Below, in pieces: positions 24,928-34,529 of a DNA stretch of 64,000 bases. Source of the stretch: Acidobacteriaceae bacterium. GTDB taxonomy: Bacteria > Acidobacteriota > Terriglobia > Terriglobales > Acidobacteriaceae. The stretch is taken from contig JASHOQ010000038.1 of NCBI GenBank assembly GCA_030041045.1, positions 62,001 to 126,000 of the forward strand. Direction: 5' to 3'. The notes beneath the pieces were generated by a model, which was not told the DNA's origin, did not search any database, and saw nothing but the letters and a program-made list of their open reading frames with translations. The translations under genes and the position numbers were made by a program. Numbering within the stretch: the first letter of the stretch is position 1; every line of letters starts with the position of its first letter.

Positions 24928-26079
24928 CTACACCGCCACCGTAAAGCTGTCCTCGGTGCGCGTCACCGCGTGGTAAAGCGTGTCGCGCTCCATGGGAACG
25001 CGCCCGGCCTCGGTGATCAGCCGGCAGAGCTCTTTGCGTGTGAGTCCCTGCGGCGTGGTGGCGCCGGCGTCGTGGTAAATCTTCTCTTCGATCACCGTCC
25101 CGTCCAGGTCGTCGGCGCCAAAGCGTAGCGCGATCTGCGCGATCTTCGGTGTCAGCATCTGCCAGTAGGCCTTGATGTGCGCAAAGTTGTCGAGCAGCAG
25201 CCGGCTCATGGCAATCTGACGGATATCGGTCAGCCCCGTGGTCACCGGCAGATGATTGAGCGGTGTATTCTCCGGATGAAAGGCCAGCGGGATGAAGGTC
25301 TGGAATCCACCCGTTTCATCCTGCAGCGCGCGCAGCTTCAACAGATGGTCCACGCGGTCTTCGTCGTTTTCGATGTGGCCGTAGAGCATCGTCGCATTGG
25401 ACCGGAAGCCCATTCTGTGCGCCAGCCGCGCCGTCTCCAGCCACTCCTCGCCGTCAATTTTGTGATCGCAGATGATCGAGCGCACGCGATGCGTGAAGAT
25501 CTCCGCGCCGCCGCCGGGCATCGAGTCCACGCCGGCGTCGCGCAACTTGGCGAGCGTCTGTTCCACGCTGAGCTTCGCGCGCCGCGCCAGAAAGGCGATC
25601 TCCACCATGGTGAACGCCTTGATATGCACGCGGGGAAACCGCTCCTTGAGCCCGCGAATCAGGTCGAGGTAGAACTCGAACGACAAATCGGGGTGCAGCC
25701 CGCCGACGATGTGGAACTCTGTCACCGCTTCCGTATAACCGGAAGCTGCCGTCTGCCACGCCTCGTCGAGCGCCATGGTGTAGCCGGCCGGGTCACCCTT
25801 CTTGCGCCCGAAGGCGCACAGCTTGCAAGCGGCCACGCACACATTGGTCGGATTGATGTGGCGATTGACGTTGAAGTAAGTCACGTCGCCGTGCAGCCGC
25901 TCGCGGACGAAATTCGCCAGCCAGCCCACGGCCAGAATGTCGCGGGTTGCGTAGAGTGCAAGCCCGTCAGCCGCGCTCAGCCGCTCGCCCGCAAGCACCC
26001 TGGCCGCGATGGGCTCCAGCTTCCGGTCGTATGTCCGGAAGGGTGCGTGCGCGCTCGATCCGTTGCCGGCATCCTGCAT
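24928..26079 (-). CDS. mqnE: Aminodeoxyfutalosine synthase (radical SAM)
   Basis: 383 residues. Radical SAM enzyme of the futalosine route to menaquinone, joining 3-[(1-carboxyvinyl)oxy]benzoate with the adenosyl group of SAM. The 4Fe-4S site is CVAACKLC (Cys81, Cys85, Cys88) preceded by YFNVNRHINPTNV, a hallmark of MqnE; EFHIVGGLHP and IPLAFHPENTPLNHLP also fit. MqnC is the nearest relative but has a different motif context. A GTG at 26115 overlaps the upstream gene's TGA and would add 12 residues; ATG 26079 is the more conventional start. No other mqn gene is in the window. Confidence 0.92.
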   Translation of the reverse strand: MQDAGNGSSAHAPFRTYDRKLEPIAARVLAGERLSAADGLALYATRDILAVGWLANFVRERLHGDVTYFNVNRHINPTNVCVAACKLCAFGRKKGDPAGYTMALDEAWQTAASGYTEAVTEFHIVGGLHPDLSFEFYLDLIRGLKERFPRVHIKAFTMVEIAFLARRAKLSVEQTLAKLRDAGVDSMPGGGAEIFTHRVRSIICDHKIDGEEWLETARLAHRMGFRSNATMLYGHIENDEDRVDHLLKLRALQDETGGFQTFIPLAFHPENTPLNHLPVTTGLTDIRQIAMSRLLLDNFAHIKAYWQMLTPKIAQIALRFGADDLDGTVIEEKIYHDAGATTPQGLTRKELCRLITEAGRVPMERDTLYHAVTRTEDSFTVAV

Positions 26080-26111
26080 ATTTCTGATGATAGCTGAATT
26101 CGCGCCGCGGC

Positions 26112-28202
26112 TCACTTGCTGCCTGTTTCCGCCTCGACCGCGCCCGGCCCTGACGAAGCCGGCCCCACCAGCACGCCGTCGTTCAGTGACGCGGCCACCA
26201 GTCTTCCGCCGGCTCCGCGAATCAGCGCCACCTCATAGCCCGTCTCCCACCAGTCCCACGTCTGCGTTTTGGCGTCGATGGCGAACACCTGGTCGCTTGC
26301 CCGCGAGCTCACCAGGATGCGTTTAGTCGTTGCATCGTAGCTCATGTCGTCCACGTCGCGAAACGGGAGCCGCTCAAACCACATCCAGCTCTTGCCCAGG
26401 TCCTGCGAAAAGTACACGCCCTCGCGCGCGCCCAGCCACAGCGTGCCGCCGGGAGAGAAAAGCACGCTGTGAATGCGCGTAACCATGGTGGGCAATCCCA
26501 TGGGCCACCAGGTAAGGCCGCCGTCGGAAGAAAGCACCACGCCGCCGGAGTGCGCCGCGGCGATGGCGTTGCCGTTCACGGTCACGGAGGTGTAATCGCT
26601 TGCGCCCATTACCGGGCCGCCCTGCCAGGTTTTGCCCTGGTCGCGGCTGGTGAGCAGGCCCACATCGGTCGAAGCCGCCCACACATCGCCGGAAACATCG
26701 AGCGCATTCACGCGGCCCACGAGCTGGACCACCGGCGCCTTTACTTTTTTCTCGATGTTCACCCGCTCTCCGTTGGCCTTTTCCGTGGCCGTCTTTACGA
26801 CCGTGTTCGCGATCATGTTTTTGGGCTCCCAGCTGAGGGCCGGGCCAGCGGTTGCCGATGCGCCTCCTGCGCCAGCGGCTCCCGGCGCAGACGCATCGCC
26901 TGAAGGTGGATCGAGCACAAAGATGCCGTCATTGGTTCCCGCCACCACGGTCCCATCCTTGGTCTGGGCCAGAGCAAACACGTCGCGGCCGTCCAATCCC
27001 TTGCCCACCTGCTCCCAGCTCGCGCCGCCGTCATTGGACTCAAACACGCCGCCGAAACTCTTGTCGTTGACCACGCCCGCGTACAGTCGCTCCGGCTCGC
27101 CTTGGTCGACAAGCAGCGCCGCCACCTTGCGCTCGGAAAGTCCCCGGTTCGACTGCACAAAGGTTGCGCCGGCATCCTGGCTGGCCAGCACGCCGCCGCG
27201 GTCAGTGGCCAGCAGCACGTGCTTTTGGTCCCGCGGATCCACGTAAACGGCATTCACAATCACATCGGAATCCGTCATGCGCTGGAAAGTCCGGCCGCCG
27301 TTCTCGGTCTTGTAGAGTCCCTCGGTAGTTCCCGCATACACGATCTCGCGGTTTTCCGGGTCCTGCATCAACGCCCGCGTCCTTCTTGCCTCCGTGGGAA
27401 TGCCCTGAATCCTGCGGAAAAGCAGGCCCGCGTTTTCGCTCTTGTAGATGCCGCTGCACGCGCTCAGATACACGGTGCGCGTGTGCTCAGGATCGACGAT
27501 GATGGAGAAGATGTCCGAGTCCACAATCAAGCCCCGCTTGATGCTCTTCCAGGTCTTGCCGCCGTCAGTCGTCTTCCAGGGCAGGTGCCAGGTTCCGGCA
27601 TAGACAATATCGGGATTTCCCGGATCCACGGCCAGCGATTCCACTTCGTGAATTTCGCGGTCGCCCTCAGGGCTGATCTGTACCCAGGTGGCGCCGGAAT
27701 CGTTGCTGCGGTAAACGCCCTTCAGCGTGCCCGCGAACAGAATCCGCGGATCGGAGGGCGCTTGCGCCAGCGCGTGAATCGATTGCCCTTTCAGTCCGTC
27801 CGGCTCGGTCCACGTTTGTCCGCCGTCGCGGCTCACCCAAATGCCGCCGTCGTCGCTGTCCTTCCATGCGCCCACGAAAATGTTTGCCGGGTTCGAGGCA
27901 TCAATCACGATGCTGTCGAGCACGAAACCATCGGAGGGATCGATCTTGGCCAATCGGCTCCAGGATGCGCCGCCATCCTTCGACTCATAGAGCCAGCTGT
28001 TTGTGGTTCCGAGGTAAAGGTGATTGGGATCGCCGGGATCTGCAGCAATGGCGCGCGCATCGCCGCCCGCGGGACCGGCAACCGTCCACGCCGCTGCGGC
28101 CGGCAGGCTAGGCGCCGCGAGAACTGTCAGAGCGCAGAGCGGGAGAGGCAGAGAAAGCGCGAGCCGTAAGAGACAGCGAAGGCAAAGGCGCGGGCGCATC
28201 AT
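26112..28202 (-). CDS. Secreted Asp-box (BNR/sortilin-type) beta-propeller protein
   Basis: 696 residues with a signal peptide (LCLRCLLRLALSLPLPLCAL, cleavage after AAAA). About eleven Asp-box motifs run through the protein, e.g. ESKDGGASW, SRDGGQTW, RSNDSGATW, KTTDGGKTW, KTENGGRTF, ASQDAGATF, ESNDGGASW, SRDQGKTW and SQDLGKSW, giving one or two multi-bladed propellers. A region around residue 430-470 is Ala/Gly-rich and probably links them. Such proteins resemble sialidase or Vps10/sortilin propellers, but no sialidase catalytic residues can be named. It is exported; the function is unknown. The mqnE gene follows directly and may be co-transcribed. Confidence 0.85.
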   Translation of the reverse strand: MMRPRLCLRCLLRLALSLPLPLCALTVLAAPSLPAAAAWTVAGPAGGDARAIAADPGDPNHLYLGTTNSWLYESKDGGASWSRLAKIDPSDGFVLDSIVIDASNPANIFVGAWKDSDDGGIWVSRDGGQTWTEPDGLKGQSIHALAQAPSDPRILFAGTLKGVYRSNDSGATWVQISPEGDREIHEVESLAVDPGNPDIVYAGTWHLPWKTTDGGKTWKSIKRGLIVDSDIFSIIVDPEHTRTVYLSACSGIYKSENAGLLFRRIQGIPTEARRTRALMQDPENREIVYAGTTEGLYKTENGGRTFQRMTDSDVIVNAVYVDPRDQKHVLLATDRGGVLASQDAGATFVQSNRGLSERKVAALLVDQGEPERLYAGVVNDKSFGGVFESNDGGASWEQVGKGLDGRDVFALAQTKDGTVVAGTNDGIFVLDPPSGDASAPGAAGAGGASATAGPALSWEPKNMIANTVVKTATEKANGERVNIEKKVKAPVVQLVGRVNALDVSGDVWAASTDVGLLTSRDQGKTWQGGPVMGASDYTSVTVNGNAIAAAHSGGVVLSSDGGLTWWPMGLPTMVTRIHSVLFSPGGTLWLGAREGVYFSQDLGKSWMWFERLPFRDVDDMSYDATTKRILVSSRASDQVFAIDAKTQTWDWWETGYEVALIRGAGGRLVAASLNDGVLVGPASSGPGAVEAETGSK

Positions 28203-28456
28203 GCCTCGAGATAACTCCTGAAAAATCCCTTATGTAAGTATACAAAGATCAGAAACAAAACGCTTCCCCTGGCCCGCCGAGCAGCTTCTCGGACGCCATG
28301 CGCCTAACGCGAAATGCGTCAATTGCCCTCGCGGCGTTTGCGTCAGGCGCAAGCCACGGAGCGAAATACACGAACCGAAGAGCGCCAGGCGCATTGAGCC
28401 CCTGCCTGCGCGGCAACAGGCTCAACGCGCCGTCAACTCCGGGTGCGGCCTTGCGG

Positions 28457-29599
28457 CTATTGCGCGGGAGCCGCTGCCGTGTGATGGTGGTGCCGTTCTG
28501 CCAGCGGTTTGCGCGCCTCCGGCTTCACCGTCGTCTCGTCCACCGGCGTGGTTCCGCTCACGTCGGAGTTGAAGTCCGCGCCCGCAGGCACAAGGTAGTT
28601 CTGCACCGTCTGACCATCCGTCGGCACCGTGACCACGCTGATCCGCGAGGCATCAATGCCCTGATCGGTCACCAGGTAGTCCTTGGCATTCACGGCGCGC
28701 TGGGCGGCAAAGTCCTCCACCTTGGCTCGCTTGTGGTGCTCGGCGAACTTCTGCTCCTTGTCCGTCTTCGCCTTCTCCTTGTCGTCGGACTGGCCGATGA
28801 CTACAGCCTTGGCGTCCGCCTGCTGCTTCAGGTCCAGAGCCACCTGGTCCAGGCAGGCCTTGGCTTCGTTGTCCACGCGCGTCGGCCGGCGTGTGTCAGT
28901 CGAGAAGCTGATGGAGCACATAGCCTGACTGTGCGGCGGTGGCGGCGGTGGCGGAGGAGCTTCGATGGTCACATTGGTGTTCGCGGTGGCCGTGTGCCCC
29001 TTGTCGTCCGACACGTTACACGTGATTCCGACCGCTCCCGTGGGCGCGCCGGCGGATGAGAACTCGGCGGTTGCGCCGTTGCCGGAAACAGATCCGGCCG
29101 ACGCCGAATAGGTATAGGTCAGGGGCCGGTTCTGCGGGCTCGCTGCGGTGGCCGTAATGCTGCTGGTATCGCCCGGTTTGATGGTGTCGGGACTGGCTGA
29201 GCAGCTGATCGTGGGCGGCTCAAAGGCTTTCACCGTGTAGTTGGCTGAGCACTGCGCCGTCTCGTACGGTTTCTGGCCTTCCTGGCCCTTCTTGCCTTCC
29301 TTGACCTCGGCCTTCACGGTGTAGGCGCCTGGCTCCTGCGCACCGGTGTTGACGGTCGCCGAAGTGCCGCTGCCCGTCACCCCGTCACCTGACCAGCTAT
29401 ACACCGTATCCCAGTGCTTCTTGGTAGCCACTGAACCCGGAGTCGCCGTTACCGTGAGCGGGTCGCCGGGAAACACAGCCGGAGCGCTCGCGGCGCAGGA
29501 AAGTGTGATCGGCGGAGGCTTCTTGCAACCCATAGGCAGGAACACCAAAGAAGTCGACGCCATAACGAAGGCGAAAGCCTTCAACTTTTGCAGTGCCAT
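28457..29599 (-). CDS. OmpA-like lipoprotein with Ig/PKD-like repeats
   Basis: 380 residues. Lipobox FLPMGC after the signal sequence. Two Ig/PKD-like domains (about 30-245; TLSCAASAPAVFPGDPLTV and TISCSASPDTIKPGDTSSI), a polyproline linker, then an OmpA-C-like domain with a long charged insertion (KEKAKTDKEQKFAEHHKRAK) and AAQRAVNAKDYLV at the NxxLSxxRAxxV position. The OmpA peptidoglycan-binding motif is therefore diverged. A very strong RBS (AGGAGGAG) precedes ATG 29599. It is a paralogue of the gene at 30155 on the same strand. Confidence 0.85.
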   Translation of the reverse strand: MALQKLKAFAFVMASTSLVFLPMGCKKPPPITLSCAASAPAVFPGDPLTVTATPGSVATKKHWDTVYSWSGDGVTGSGTSATVNTGAQEPGAYTVKAEVKEGKKGQEGQKPYETAQCSANYTVKAFEPPTISCSASPDTIKPGDTSSITATAASPQNRPLTYTYSASAGSVSGNGATAEFSSAGAPTGAVGITCNVSDDKGHTATANTNVTIEAPPPPPPPPHSQAMCSISFSTDTRRPTRVDNEAKACLDQVALDLKQQADAKAVVIGQSDDKEKAKTDKEQKFAEHHKRAKVEDFAAQRAVNAKDYLVTDQGIDASRISVVTVPTDGQTVQNYLVPAGADFNSDVSGTTPVDETTVKPEARKPLAERHHHHTAAAPAQ

Positions 29600-30154
29600 T
29601 TTCTCCTCCTTGTCGTCGCTGTTGCTCAGCTTCCGAACCCGGCGCGACGTGCCAGTTCGGCCCGACAATTGATTATCAATGGTTGCCGCATTCAGAGGCT
29701 CCTGCGCGGTCGCAGAAACTCCAATACAGCGCCAGAGTGCTCCCCGAAGCTGGATTTTCAGCCCCGGAAAATCATACTCCGCGGGGCTGCGTTCTCCCCA
29801 ATCGGAAGTGTTGAAATCGGATCGGCCGCCCGAGGGCAGACCAAGTGGCCATCAGCGCGGAGTTCGTGCAATCCACACCATTAGAGATGACGTGTCCGCG
29901 GGAGGTGATGTTGGTTTGTCGGAAAAAAAGATGCATTTGCGGTAATGCTTAGACCAGCTTTCTTGAGCGATGCGCGGCCGGAGACGGCGGAGCGGGTTGA
30001 AATTTGCCCAGACCTAATCCAGTAAGTCATTAAAATACAATGGCTTACTGGAATCAAGGTCAGCCCTCAAAGATCGTTCTCCGGAAGTCCCTGAGCGAAG
30101 AGCGGTCCCCATCTCGGAAGTTCACTTCGTTTTTCGTTTGTTCTTCGCGCCTGG
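29600..30154. other. Intergenic region between the two OmpA-like genes
   Basis: 555 bp. No convincing gene: short open frames here overlap the 3' end of the neighbour or lack an RBS. It holds the promoter region of the lipoprotein gene and the hairpin at 30018-30052. A T-rich tract on the minus strand (about 29927-29933) is present. No sharp promoter motif can be named. Confidence 0.5.
30018..30052. repeat. 14-bp-stem hairpin between OmpA-like genes
   Basis: TCCAGTAAG (30018-30026) pairs with CTTACTGGA (30044-30052); inside, one T-G wobble and CATT/AATG extend the stem to 14 bp with a 7-nt loop (AAAATAC). It lies about 100 bp past the stop of the 610-residue OmpA-like gene. No T run follows on either strand, so it may be an operator or mRNA-stability element rather than an intrinsic terminator. 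Confidence 0.7.
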
Positions 30155-31987
30155 TTACTTGCCCTTCGGCGCCGCCTTCTTCCGAGGTGCTGGAGCCTTT
30201 TCCTCGAGGAGCGTCATGGAATCGGCTGCGTTGAAAGGATAGAGCTGCACGGATTGTTGTCCCGTGGTGCTCAGAGTAATGTCCACGCGACGGTTCTGCG
30301 CCAGGACGATGACGCTGATCCGCTTCAGCGTGCTTTCCTTTTGCTCAGCGGTCAGGTCGGGGTTCTGTTCCACCAGCCCTCTCACCTGATCGGTTGTGAG
30401 TTCCTGCTCCTTGCCAACCGCGCGCGTATCGATGCTGGAGGCAGGAACGCCCTGCTCTACCAGGTACTGCTTCACGCGATCGACGCGTCGTTGGGTGAGC
30501 GCCTGATTGTAATCGTCCGATCCGCGCGAGTCCGCGTGGCCGGTCAGGATCAGATGAGCGTCGGGTTTGATCGCGATGTAGCTCTTGAAATCCGTCGCCA
30601 GTGTCGTCAGCGTCTGCTGCTGGCTTTCCACCAGGCCGCCCTCGGGATGGTCCGCTCTGGGTTGGGCCGTGGGGAAGAAGACGCTGTGCAGCGCCAGGCG
30701 AGCCTCGAGGCGCACCTGCTCCGGAGAGGGTCCGGGGGGCGGCGGAGGAGCTTCGACCGTCACCGTGGTGTTCCCTGAGGCCGAGTGACTCTTGTCGTCA
30801 TTGACCGTGCCTGTAATCTCAACTACGCCGCTCGGCGCCCCGGCAGAAGAGTACTCCGCCGTCGTCCCGTTTCCGGTAATCGATCCCACCGACGCAGAGT
30901 AGGTGTAGGTGAGGGGACGGTTCTGCGGGCTCACGCCCTGGCAGGTGATGGTGCTGGTCTCACCTGGCGAAATCGTGCTGGGATTGGCCGAGCAGCTAAC
31001 AGTGGGCGGCTCGAATTCCTTCACCGTGAAGCTCGCCGAGCACTGTGCCGACTCCCACGGCTTCAGCCCTTCCTTGCCCTTCTTGCCTTCCTTCACCGTG
31101 CCGCTCACCGAGTAGCTTCCCGGCGCCAGCGGCTCGGTGGCCACCGTGGCCGTTTCTGCATTGCCGGTCACGCCCGTACCCGACCAGCTGTACACCACAT
31201 TCTCCTGGGGAATTAGATTGCCTGCCGCGGCCGAAATCGTGATCGGCTCACCGGGAAAGACCGCTGAAGGATTCGCCGTGCACGCCAGTGTGACGGGGGT
31301 CGGCGGCGCGATAGAACCCGCATGAAAGACAAAGCCCGCGCTCAGCCGCGCAGCATCGATGTTGGCCCGGCCGCCATTAACGCCGGGGCCGAAATTGACG
31401 TGCATGTACTCGTAGTCGGCTTGGAAGATGCGGATGGCGAAGTGATGGCCGAACCACGGCGTCTCATAGTCCATGCCGCCGCCGGCGGTTAGCGCCGGGC
31501 CCCAGCGATTGGGATTGAAGTATGGGCCGTTTACATCCGCCGTGCCCGCGAGTCCATGGATGAATGGCGTGATGTTTCCCGTCGTAAAGCGGAAGATCAA
31601 GCCGCCGGCGAGGGTGAGGAATCCATCGTCGTTGCCTTCCGTGCCGATATTGCTGATCCCGTTCGGATTCTCAGTGCCCCACTGATGCACGCCGAACTCC
31701 AGTTGCGCGCCCACTACCCGGTTGAAAAAGTACGCGCCGCTGAACAATCCGCCCAGATTCACGGCGTCATAGCTGGCGGTGGCGACGGTTCCGTTGGACT
31801 GCGGCACGTTCACCGTTCCATGGGGCGCCAGATAGCTGTACCCGGCAAAGATATCCCAGCGCGAGGGAACGCCCTCCGAAGAACCTTTTGCGGCCGGCGC
31901 TTCCTGGGCCGCGAGCAGCGCTGGCATCGCGCCTGCGCAAATCAGGACGGCAGCAATTGTAAGGACCCTCAATGCACGAAAGGACAT
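30155..31987 (-). CDS. OmpA-family outer-membrane protein (barrel + Ig + OmpA domain)
   Basis: 610 residues with signal peptide (RVLTIAAVLICAGAMPALLAA). Residues 40-210 have the alternating pattern of an 8-stranded barrel (DIFAGYSYLAPHG, FAIRIFQADYEYMHVNF). Residues 215-430 are two Ig/PKD-like domains nearly the same as in the downstream lipoprotein. The C-terminal OmpA domain is canonical: LTGHADSRGSDDYNQALTQ and RVDRVKQYLVEQGVPASSI, the peptidoglycan-binding motif, and a Lys/Pro-rich end. It therefore tethers the outer membrane to the wall. GGAGG lies 7 bp before ATG 31987. Confidence 0.9.
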   Translation of the reverse strand: MSFRALRVLTIAAVLICAGAMPALLAAQEAPAAKGSSEGVPSRWDIFAGYSYLAPHGTVNVPQSNGTVATASYDAVNLGGLFSGAYFFNRVVGAQLEFGVHQWGTENPNGISNIGTEGNDDGFLTLAGGLIFRFTTGNITPFIHGLAGTADVNGPYFNPNRWGPALTAGGGMDYETPWFGHHFAIRIFQADYEYMHVNFGPGVNGGRANIDAARLSAGFVFHAGSIAPPTPVTLACTANPSAVFPGEPITISAAAGNLIPQENVVYSWSGTGVTGNAETATVATEPLAPGSYSVSGTVKEGKKGKEGLKPWESAQCSASFTVKEFEPPTVSCSANPSTISPGETSTITCQGVSPQNRPLTYTYSASVGSITGNGTTAEYSSAGAPSGVVEITGTVNDDKSHSASGNTTVTVEAPPPPPGPSPEQVRLEARLALHSVFFPTAQPRADHPEGGLVESQQQTLTTLATDFKSYIAIKPDAHLILTGHADSRGSDDYNQALTQRRVDRVKQYLVEQGVPASSIDTRAVGKEQELTTDQVRGLVEQNPDLTAEQKESTLKRISVIVLAQNRRVDITLSTTGQQSVQLYPFNAADSMTLLEEKAPAPRKKAAPKGK

Positions 31988-32247
31988 GCGTTTTTCCTCC
32001 GCAAGAAAGTGGATCGACCAGTATGGAGAGAGTGCTGCGAGCGTAATTTTCCGAGCTCAGCTTGATTGGGCTCCGCACTGGGGCGGAGCGTATAAACGAC
32101 CCTACAGCACAATCAAAAATATCATAGGGACGTGGGCACGGGCACCTTTTTTTTGAATAAGTTATCGGTTTGAATACCCGTTGGTCCATAGCCCGCCACA
32201 GCGCCGGCGGGCGTTCGGGGGCCCGTTCGCATCGCCCTGCGCGCCGC

Positions 32248-32823
32248 TCAACCGGCGTTCAGCGTCTTGAGCAGGCTGCGCGGTTCCCGCTGGATCTTTT
32301 CTTGGAGCAACGTTATCGCGTAGATGAGCTGCTCCGGGCGCGGAGGGCATCCCGGCACATACACGTCCACCGGTATGACCTGATTAACCCCCTGCACCAG
32401 CGCGTAATTATTGAAAACTCCGCCAGAAGTGGCGCAGGCGCCCATCGAGATCACCCATTTCGGCTCCGTCATCTGGTCGTAGAGTCGCCGGATGACCGGA
32501 GCCATCTTCTGCGAGACCCGCCCGGCAACCACCATCAGGTCCGATTGCCGCGGCGACGGCCGGAAAACCTCAGCGCCGAAGCGGGCAATGTCGAACCGCG
32601 CTGCGCCCATTGACATCATCTCGATGGCGCAGCAGGCCAAGCCGAAGGTCATCGGCCAGACCGAGTTCTTCCGGATCCAGTTCACGGCGAAATCGAGAGA
32701 AGTGAGAAAGACGCCCTCGGGCTGCTCGAAGCCGTAGTTGACTTCCTTCAGCTTGAGACGATTCTTGGCGCTGCTCTCCAGGTTTCCGAAGAGGTAATGG
32801 TCGCGCTCGGTCGTCGTCGCCAT
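32248..32823 (-). CDS. nuoB: NADH-quinone oxidoreductase subunit B
   Basis: 191 residues. Peripheral-arm subunit of complex I that carries the terminal cluster N2. All four ligands are present: Cys64 and Cys65 in [11 protein letters not shown], Cys130 in [10 protein letters not shown] and Cys159 in [10 protein letters not shown]. Size and motifs are normal. No other nuo gene is adjacent, so this copy is separated from a main complex I operon; whether a second copy exists elsewhere cannot be known from the window. Confidence 0.95.
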   Translation of the reverse strand: MATTTERDHYLFGNLESSAKNRLKLKEVNYGFEQPEGVFLTSLDFAVNWIRKNSVWPMTFGLACCAIEMMSMGAARFDIARFGAEVFRPSPRQSDLMVVAGRVSQKMAPVIRRLYDQMTEPKWVISMGACATSGGVFNNYALVQGVNQVIPVDVYVPGCPPRPEQLIYAITLLQEKIQREPRSLLKTLNAG

Positions 32824-33101
32824 AGATTCACTATAAACCCGCGGCGCCCAGCCCGGCGTTTCGTCAGGCTCGTCCGCCGCTCATTGCACTTCATTTATAA
32901 AAAAGCAATAAGGATTTAGAAGAAACTTGCCCTCGCCTGGGGTTCTTTACGAAAATCATAGGAAAGCGATCTTCTTTTCGCCTATCCTCTCCCCCGTATC
33001 CGTCGCCATGTTTCTCGCGGTGACCCCACCCACCACTGCACTTTGCTTAAAACTCTTCTTCGCGCCCTGTGCGCCATGCATTTTTCGGAGCCGAACCCAT
33101 C

Positions 33102-34529
33102 ATGCGCCTTCGCCCGACTCGTTCGATTCGATCGCTTCGCCCGATTCGCAGCCTGTTCGTTTCCGCTGTCCTGGCCGGCCCCGTTTTTGCTCTCGCACAA
33201 TCCTCCGCGTCTGCGGGCCAGGCGCCGGCCACGCAGTCCCAGATCGACGCGCTCCGCCAGGCCGTCCAGAGCGCGCAGTCGGCTGGCGATAACGCGTGGA
33301 TGCTGACCTCGGCGGCCCTAGTTCTGCTCATGACCGGTCCCGGCCTGGCGCTCTTTTACGGCGGCCTGGTGCGCAAGAAGAACATTCTCGGCACCATGAT
33401 GCAGAGCTTCGCCATGATGGGCCTGGTGAGCATCCTGTGGGCCCTGGTGGGGTATTCGCTGGCCTTCGGCCACGGCAACGTGTTCGTGGGCGGCTTCGAA
33501 CATATTTTCCTGCGCGGGGTCTCGCTTAACCCCAATCCCGATTACGGACCCACCGTCCCCGAGCAGACCTACATGATCTACCAGCTCATGTTCGCCATCA
33601 TCACGCCGGCGCTGATCACCGGCGCCTTTGCCGAGCGCATGAAGTTCAGTTCCATGGCGGTTTTTCTCTCCCTGTGGTCGCTGTTCATTTATTGCCCCAT
33701 GGCGCACATGGTGTGGGGCGCAGGCGGCCTCTTCAACTCCGCCGGGAATCATATTCCCAGTTTCGACTTCGCCGGCGGCACCGTGGTGCACATCACCAGC
33801 GGCGTCTCCGCCTTGGTCTGCGCGCTTTATCTGGGCAAGCGCATCGGATACCCGCAGACCGCCATGCCGCCCCACTCCCTGGTCCTGAGCTTCATCGGGG
33901 CGTGCCTGCTGTGGGTGGGCTGGTTCGGCTTTAACGCGGGCAGCGCGGTAGCAGCCAGCCCTTTGGCCACCAGCGCTTTCGTCAACACTCACTTCGCCAC
34001 GGCCGCGGCCGCGCTCGGCTGGGTCATCTTCGAGTGGTTCCACAACGGCAAGCCCACCGCCCTGGGCGCCATCTCCGGCGCCGTCGCCGGACTGGTCGCT
34101 ATCACCCCCGCTTCCGGCTTCGTCCAGCCCATGCCCGCGCTGCTCATCGGCCTGCTGGCCGGCCTGTTCTGCTCGTTCATGGTTTTTAAGGTGAAGAGCT
34201 GGTTCGGCTACGACGACTCCCTCGATGCCTTCGGCGTGCACGGCGCGGGAGGAACGCTGGGGGCGCTGCTGACCGGCGTGTTTGCCACCTACCTCATTAA
34301 TCCGGTATATGGAAAGGGCGTGCCCACGGGCGCGATCGACGGCAACTGGGGCCAGATGCTTCATCAGCTGGCCGCAGTGGGCATGGCCTGGGGCATCTCC
34401 ATCGTGGGAACACTGATCCTGCTCTTCGTTGTCGACAAGATCATGGGCCTGCGCGTGGCCCCGGAACAGGAGATGGTCGGACTCGATCTCTCCCAGCATG
34501 GCGAAGAGGGTTACGACCTGAGTACGTAG
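33102..34529 (+). CDS. amtB: Ammonium transporter
   Basis: 475 residues. An N-terminal signal-like segment (FVSAVLAGPVFALAQ) precedes eleven membrane helices. Family marks are TGPGLALFYGGLVRKKN (gate region), YQLMFAIITPALITGAFAER, GGTVVHITSGVSALVCALYLGKR (first pore histidine context), and DAFGVHGAGGTLGALLTGVFA (second pore histidine, GVHG). It conducts ammonium or ammonia across the inner membrane. A PII gene lies 177 bp downstream, the usual amtB-glnK pairing. ATG 33102 is preceded by GGAG at 11 bp; a GTG at 33069 is an alternative start. The TAG stop is the first YAG of a heptad repeat array. Confidence 0.95.
   Translation: MRLRPTRSIRSLRPIRSLFVSAVLAGPVFALAQSSASAGQAPATQSQIDALRQAVQSAQSAGDNAWMLTSAALVLLMTGPGLALFYGGLVRKKNILGTMMQSFAMMGLVSILWALVGYSLAFGHGNVFVGGFEHIFLRGVSLNPNPDYGPTVPEQTYMIYQLMFAIITPALITGAFAERMKFSSMAVFLSLWSLFIYCPMAHMVWGAGGLFNSAGNHIPSFDFAGGTVVHITSGVSALVCALYLGKRIGYPQTAMPPHSLVLSFIGACLLWVGWFGFNAGSAVAASPLATSAFVNTHFATAAAALGWVIFEWFHNGKPTALGAISGAVAGLVAITPASGFVQPMPALLIGLLAGLFCSFMVFKVKSWFGYDDSLDAFGVHGAGGTLGALLTGVFATYLINPVYGKGVPTGAIDGNWGQMLHQLAAVGMAWGISIVGTLILLFVVDKIMGLRVAPEQEMVGLDLSQHGEEGYDLST

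Noticed and set aside
30040-30234. Short plus-strand open frame of 64 codons with ATG
   Set aside because: It overlaps the end of the OmpA gene, starts within a hairpin, and has no ribosome binding site.
33318-34499. Minus-strand open frame of 393 codons
   Set aside because: Antisense shadow of amtB, rich in His, Gln and Gly, with no domain.
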